DNA from: Anaspis maculata
Taxonomy: Eukaryota; Arthropoda; Insecta; Coleoptera; Scraptiidae
Direction: 5' to 3'
Length of the DNA stretch: 64,000 bases
NCBI GenBank assembly: GCA_949128115.1
Contig: OX421962.1
Coordinates: 56,709,787-56,773,786 of the forward strand
The notes beneath the pieces are model-generated. The model had not been told where the DNA came from. It saw nothing but the letters and a program-made list of their open reading frames with translations, and did not search any database. A program made the translations under genes and the position numbers. This document shows positions 58,252 through 64,000 of the stretch, one piece after another (the first letter of the stretch is position 1; every line of letters starts with the position of its first letter).

Positions 58252-59889
58252 TCGACAAAATTGAATTTCTCGATAACTGGTCGCTAGGCATTTTTCGAAA
58301 ACCAGCTGGCACAGAAAAAAACGACGAGTGCACAGCACGAGTCGTTTTTCTGTGACAACTGGTTTGAGAGAAATGCCAATAGTGCAAGCGGTACACGCCT
58401 AAAAACACATCGATACTGCATTTTGGAGTGCAGTAGCGAGATTTGGTATGGGCATACTTTATACCAAGACAAGCGATTTGACCCGCAGCACTCGATATTT
58501 TGTCCCTTAGGGGGCCAATGGGGGCCCTCCAAATTTTCAAGATGCAAGAACTTTCACATGACGATCATTGAGTATCGTCATGTATGTCATAAGTGAAGCT
58601 TACGGGTCTATTGAAAATATTTTCATCAATTGTCGTTGTGTCCGATTCATTCTTCACACTTGAAAAAAAAAAATTCTTTGGCAGAGGTCAAAAAAACTGT
58701 TTTTATTTTTTCTTCTATGCAAGAAGACAATAAATTCATATGTTCTGTTGCGTTCCCAACTAAATCGCATTCCCTAAACCTAATTATGAAGAAATTTTTC
58801 TTGTAATGGTATTTTTCAAAGAAGTGGTGACCTCTTCAGTACCTCTTTTCCAAGAGCATTTCTTTCTATGTTTCCACTGGATATCACTCGTAATTTTTGC
58901 AGGAATAGACACCTCGAACTCTTTTCTTTGTGATTTCTACGCTACATGACTCTAAAACGTTCAAGAAAGCCCAAAAAGAATTTTTTTCTGCTGGGCCGTT
59001 CAACTTGCGGCATTTCGATTTCATAGTAGGAGAGACGCGAACCAATATTCAATCCAGGCTGCAGGCGCAGGCGATTTGGTTTCAACAGAAAATATTCTTC
59101 CATGCCGTGTTTTATTGCAGTACAACAAAACGCAGAGTCGTTAGGTGTAAGTAGGTATATTTTCCGGTAGAACTTATTCGCCTAAACTAGATCTTATTTA
59201 TTTGCGCGTCTCCCCTACTACAAAATCAACATGCCAAAAATTTGACGGCCCAGCAGAAAAAAAATTTTTTAGGGCTCTCTTGTATGTTTTGAAGCCATGT
59301 CGCATGGAAATTACTAAGAAAAGAGTTCAAGCTTCTCATATCAGCGAAAATTGACAGTCTTATCCACTAGGAACATTGAAAAAAATGCTGTTGAAAAAAG
59401 TGTACTGAAGAGGTCACCTCTTCTTGGGAAAATGATATTGCGAAAAAATTGTCTTCATATTTGGGCTTACGGAACGCGATTCAGTTGGGAACGCAACAAA
59501 ACATATGAATTTATCGTTTCCTTGCACAGCAGAAAAAATAAAAACTGTTTTTTTGACCTCTGCGAAAGAATTTTTTTTTCAAATGTGGAGAATAAATCGG
59601 ACACGACGAAATTTGATGGAAACATTTTCAATAGACCCGTAAGCTTCACTTATGACATACATGACGATACTCAATGATCATTTTGTGAAAGTTCTTGCAA
59701 CTTGAAAATTTGGAGGGCCCCCATTGCCCCCCTAAGGGACGAGATATCGAGTGCTGCGGGTCAAATCGCTTGTCTTGGTATAAAGTACGCCCATGCAAAA
59801 TCTCGTTACTGCACTCCAAAATGCGGTATGCTTTTGCGTACCGCTCCCACTACAAGACCAGTTTGAGAGAATAAATTCAATTTTGTAGG
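58252..59889. mobile_element. Fold-back element F12 (~1.64 kb) inserted in the pogo element
   Basis: GACAAAATTGAATTTCT near 58,255 pairs with TAAATTCAATTTTGTAGGC near 59,872, and TGACATACATGACGATACTC near 59,653 pairs with its complement near 58,570. The centre is near 59,110. A further small hairpin (58,300-58,362, built on AAACGACGAGTG...CACGAGTCGTTTT) is present only in the left arm. No coding content. It replaces the expected position of the transposase gene body. Confidence 0.8.
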
Positions 59890-60764
59890 CATAAATGGAT
59901 TCTTCGAATGGTATTTAATGGACTATTTTTTTTTAAAACGTTTATTTCAAATCACTTGCTATAGATAATAAAGGTACAGTTGTTGTTATTCAAAGATTTG
60001 GAAAGGCTTCGGCCAGAGTACAACGACGCTGCTTCTATGAGAATGGTTGGTTATTTTCATTTCAGTCAATACAATTTTTCCGCACTGGCTTTTGCAGGTC
60101 CATTTGCTTTCCTGTCCCAAGCGCTGCATTTTTATACCAACACGCATGTTATAATGCCCAATCTCTCAAAATATCGGCAATCTGTGGCACTGCTGTATCT
60201 CCGACGAAACATAGTCCCATTCCGCATGTTTTTCGTGTTTTTCGGGACGATCAGTCTCTCCTTTTTCGAACGTGGCAAATTCGCCACTTATCATTAAAAA
60301 CTGTTTTGTATTTTCTACTCACAAACACTGACAGACAATCAATCAATAATTATAAAATTTTACAATTTGACATTCACGTTATCGTTGTTATGGTGAGTGT
60401 ATCAACAAGCAGTTTTGTCACCCTGCAGAGGTTTATTCAGTAGCAGCAGAAGTTTTGTCGCCCCACCATAAATTTGCCATTGCAAAACTGTTGACATTGG
60501 TTGTAATGGTAACACGTGGTACTAAATACAGCTTCGCTATTGGTTTGAAACGTCAAAAAAAAAAAGTCTAAAATAAACCTTTCATGGATAATTTGCATAT
60601 TTTTTATGCATATTCGCAGCATTTTGATGGTTAAACAAGGTATCTATAAACTGAACACGTTCGGATTATAGATATAATTTAGTGTGAATTCTATAATCCG
60701 AACGTTTTGGTAATCCGAACGGAATCTGCAAACTTTCTGTTCGAATTATCCAGATATTACTGTA

Positions 60765-61703
60765 TTGGGGTATATTCAGGTTTCCAAAGTTTCGTATTTT
60801 ACTGTCAGTTAGTTTTGGTCCATATACTAAGATTAATAAGTTTTACCCCCAACTTCATTCAATACTCTGTATCTTGAGATTTAAGCCGTTAACGACAAAT
60901 TAAATTAGAAGGTTTGTTACAAGAGTGTCTCAAAATTTTCGCCTTCTGAGTCCAGGGCAGCTTACGAAAATGTTTAAAGTGACAGAAAAAAGTTGAAAAA
61001 ATGAGAGGGAGAGAGAGAGAGAGAGATTTGAGAGGTATGTACCTACTTCTCCACCTCTCAAAGTAAGTGAAGGTACAAAAATTGTATTTGATTTAAAACC
61101 GGCCAGATCCACATCGAAATCCGGACCGGATCTGGGTTCGGTTTCGGCACAGACTGTTCCGGCAAAACGGCCGGATTTGCCGGATAACCGGAACCGGAGC
61201 CAGATCCGCCTCCAATTCCCATTTTTCTGTGAATTGCCCTGTACTCTAAAAGGCTTCAATTATGAGAAACCACGTACATCACAAGTTAAGTCAGGTCATC
61301 AGGTCAAGGGATCTACCCTTGAATTTTAAGACACAAGTTGTGAATCACCTTGTATACAGTGGTAAAAAAAAAATCGAGAAAGGCCATCAAATTGTCTAAG
61401 TTGTCATTTTCTATAATTTCTCAGTCAAGCGCTATGAGTTTTCAAATTCTCTCCTCGCCGTTAGCACCTGAGACGGCCGCTTACCCGGATTTTCAATACG
61501 ACCCGCGTTTGGTGTAGAATTCAACTTGGACATTCTTTCCTGCTTGGAAATCGACTGTTTCCGGAAAATTTCAACTGATATCCAAAGTAAATTACATTGG
61601 GCGTCGTTTAGGTCTATTTTCAAATGCGACACGGTTTCAGTTCTCCGGCGGTGATTTTATTGAAAATGAAATTTGCACATAGTGGGGTCGGTATATAACT
61701 AAA
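60765..61703. other. Non-genic, with a GA microsatellite and a CCGG-rich patch
   Basis: (GA)n lies at 61,001-61,026. 61,098-61,205 has repeated CCGGAT/CCGGAAC words and is GC-rich. No gene is seen. Confidence 0.4.
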
Positions 61704-62633
61704 AACAGTACTATGCGGCCTTCAGTGATACAGAAAATTTCTTTTGCATGACTGTTCTACAAGGCCTATCAAATGATATTAGAAGGGGAAGCACAAAAGC
61801 TTCCCTTTATTGTGCTTCCCTTAGGGGGGTCGTAGGGGCCCTGTCAAGTTGACGGTTCAAGAACTCCTACCAAACCATCTTCCAATTTCGTTGTATCATT
61901 CAAATGGGGATGATGTGACTCCATCGCGAATCTCGATATCATTGGTCGCCATGTTTCTTTCATCCTTCATGCTTGAAAAACTAATTTCTTCAGGAGGTCA
62001 GAGAAATCACTTTTTATTGTTTTGTACATACAAGAGAATGTGAAGTTGGCATCTTTTGTGTCTTAACCTGTTATCTGGCATTCTCAAAATAGTATAACGA
62101 AAGTCAGTTGTTTGGCTTCTCAATTTTGGGCTGATTAGTAGGCTAAGAAGTGGGTATTTTTCAACATCCAGTTCAGACTTACTGTTTTCAGTGTCCGACT
62201 GAAGGTTATTGAAATCATTATCAGGGGTGGATAGACTGAACTATTTTTTAAACATTATGTCGAGAAAATCAATTCTAAACCGCGCATGAATAGTACACAA
62301 ATTGTTTTTTTTTTCGGTCGGTCGAATTGTGATGCCCGTGCTAGACTAAACTATTTAGTATGAAAACAGCCTAAACAGGAAGAAGAAGACAGGCGACCAA
62401 TGCCATCGAGATTCGCAATGGAATCACATCATCCCCATTTGAGTGATACAACAAAATTGGAAGATGGTTTGATAGGAGTTCTTGAACCGTCAACTTGACG
62501 GGGCCCCCGGCGGCCCCCTTAAGGGGAGGCTTTTGTGATTCCCCTTCTAATATTGTTCGATAGGCCTTGTCCAGCCTTGTCGAACACTCATGCAAGAGGA
62601 ATTCTCTGTATCATTGAATGCTGTATAGTAATG
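61704..62633. mobile_element. Fold-back element F13 (~0.93 kb)
   Basis: GACGGTTCAAGAACTCCTAC near 61,851 pairs with its complement near 62,478, and GGGGATGATGTGACTCCATC near 61,907 pairs with the copy near 62,420. The outer blocks with TGATACAGARAATT also pair. The centre is near 62,170. A C/G-rich CCCTTAGGGGGGTCGTAGGG block resembles one in fold-back F12 (58,505), suggesting related families. Confidence 0.8.
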
Positions 62634-64000
62634 GCTACCAACCCCAGTAACATTCCGTGAATTAAGAACATCATAAGCAAACTTGAGGAAACTTTTGGAA
62701 TCGGACCAAGGGGTTTTCAAGATTTCCTAACTGGAAAAACTGCAAATTTTTCACTTCCCATCTCGTGAGCAGATTTTTCTATTCGCCATTTTTTCAAACA
62801 AGAGGTAGATGGTTCTTTAACTCTTTTCAACAATTTCTTTTCCAAATTTTCCGAGAGTTTTCCAGTTGAAAATGGAAAGCCTTCGAGACCGGAAACAAAT
62901 GATGGAGCTTAAAATATTTAGTTGATGATTTTTACAATGAGATGATTTGAGAGTGACGTTGAGTTTCTTTCGGATCTTCAAATTTTACTGAAAATTATTT
63001 CTCCCCAAATCCTGATTGTACGTCATGCTTCTGATTCAAGAATTGACAAGTTGACTAGGTGTCTCCATTCTTTCGCCACTGTACATCACCACTCAACACC
63101 CGCCGGGAAAGTGACAGTGAAAAGCGAATAAAGTTGAAAAAAATTTCACCTAGAAAATTTGGTGGGCTAAATCTACGGCCTTTTATGCAGATCACGGGAT
63201 GCGCTTTGCTCCACTTCCACTGAGTCATAATTCACTTTGAGGAAAGATTTTCTGTCGTACAGTGTATTTTCCACCATGTTTCCTTTCGAACAGGCCACTG
63301 CCACTGTAAGACAGCATGTGTGTACCAGGTAAGCACGAAGTATTTGCCGAGAGCTCGTGTCTCCCGCGACGCATTTGTATCTACTTCATAAATATGGACG
63401 CGACGGTATTTTTGCAGGTTCCCTCGTAAATTCCATCACCTTATAGTTGAGGAGGGCATAATGGCGTAAAGAGTTATGCTCCAGTCGCTCTCCAGGAACT
63501 TATAAATCAGAATAATACTTGAAAGCATTATTGAACCATGCAGTGAATTTTGCTCGCGATTGAGGCCTTCAGGGAATTTATATTTGGAAAGGATCTGATG
63601 GGGAGAATTACATTTTAAAAGTAGATTACCGTCTGGCTGAGACTCCCGTATCGGAAAACACTTTCATTTTCTTAAAGTAATCCACTGCCATCAGGGTTTT
63701 CACAGAAGTCGGAGATGCAATTTTATACATCCATCGCATTTAATAATCACACCTTTCATTCCTAACAACCCCTCTCTTTGAATGCTGTAAGGCAGATACC
63801 TACCGTTATTTCTATTTCAGGGCAACTGGTATAATCAGAACGAAGTTAGGTATCGCCTTTCTATTGAGATAATTATGTTATGAATCATGCTAATTATTTA
63901 TTTGCTAATGTTAACGGTATCCTTGAGGACATCTGTTGACTGTTGTCAATCAGTGGCAATTTATTGGGGGTGGCATGGGGGGCATGGGCCCTCCCCCCCA
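62634..64000. other. Non-genic to the end of the window
   Basis: No gene or recognised element. The last ~35 bases are G/C-rich (GGGGGTGGCATGGGGGGCAT) and resemble the poly-G subterminal region of the local hAT elements, so an element may start at the window edge. Confidence 0.3.

Larger units (their letters stand above)
57919..60762 (+). mobile_element. pogo/Tigger-type DNA transposon, 2.84 kb, TA-flanked, decayed
   Basis: The left end CAGTAATGTATGGATAATCC and the complement of the right end, CAGTAATATCTGGATAATTC, match at most positions. Both are followed by more ATAATCCGAAC repeats (57,930-58,000 and 60,655-60,722). TA flanks it at 57,917-57,918 and 60,763-60,764, the target duplication of Tc1/mariner-superfamily elements. 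The repeated AATCCGAAC layout is typical of pogo/Tigger ends. A transposase N-terminus relic is at 58,095, and most of the gene is replaced by fold-back F12. Confidence 0.85.

Noticed and set aside
59980..60297. 105-codon frame as part of the pogo transposase
   Set aside because: It lies within the pogo element but has none of the DDE or helix-turn-helix features expected.

Overview
The window looks like intergenic or intronic DNA from an arthropod, most plausibly an insect. It is AT-rich, has no bacterial-style gene packing, and is filled with eukaryotic transposon classes: hAT, pogo/Tigger, Harbinger-like MITEs, a Jockey-type non-LTR retrotransposon, tRNA-derived SINEs, Penelope-like ends and a Gypsy-like LTR. 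The species cannot be told from the sequence. I found no intact conserved host gene, and almost every open reading frame is a short chance frame or lies inside a repeat. The dominant structure is long inverted repeats. At least thirteen fold-back elements of about 0.6 to 5.4 kb, plus about ten short palindromic MITEs, cover a large share of the 64 kb. 

Layout: 1-4.7 kb holds a 265-bp tandem array, a small fold-back and 118-bp repeats carrying a YY1-like motif. 4.7-7.6 kb is a fold-back with a smaller fold-back and a retrotransposon tail nested in it. 9.6-10.1 kb carries two hammerhead-ribozyme-like motifs of Penelope type on opposite strands. 11.7-14.0 kb is a 2.4-kb fold-back. 16-20.5 kb has three MITEs and a 15-bp minisatellite. 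20.8-22.05 kb is a non-autonomous hAT with an exact 8-bp target duplication and a nested solo LTR. 22.7-24.1 kb is another fold-back. 24.65-26.2 kb is a 270-bp tandem array abutting a truncated Jockey reverse transcriptase that is interrupted by a MITE. 26.2-31 kb is featureless. 31.9-34.9 kb is a fold-back whose right arm was hit by a perfect hAT and by a non-LTR tail. 36.3-37.6 kb is a fold-back built around a 42-bp minisatellite. 38.8-44.7 kb has a SINE with target duplication, four fold-backs, a MITE and a second copy of the 265-bp array. 48.1-55.3 kb is the most complex block: a 5.4-kb fold-back with a nearly identical 2.4-kb palindrome at its centre, then a related fold-back and a MITE. 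57.4-60.8 kb is a TIR element followed by a pogo/Tigger element with a decayed transposase N-terminus and a fold-back inserted in it. 61.7-62.6 kb is the last fold-back. 

The best candidate for something new is the 2.4-kb palindrome at 48,888-51,293. Each arm holds a copy of a small two-exon reading frame with plausible splice sites, and the right copy also has a polyadenylation signal. The arms differ by a few percent, which argues against an assembly fold-back artefact. I cannot name the protein. Transcripts across this or the other palindromes would form very long hairpins, so small-RNA production is a reasonable but untested idea.
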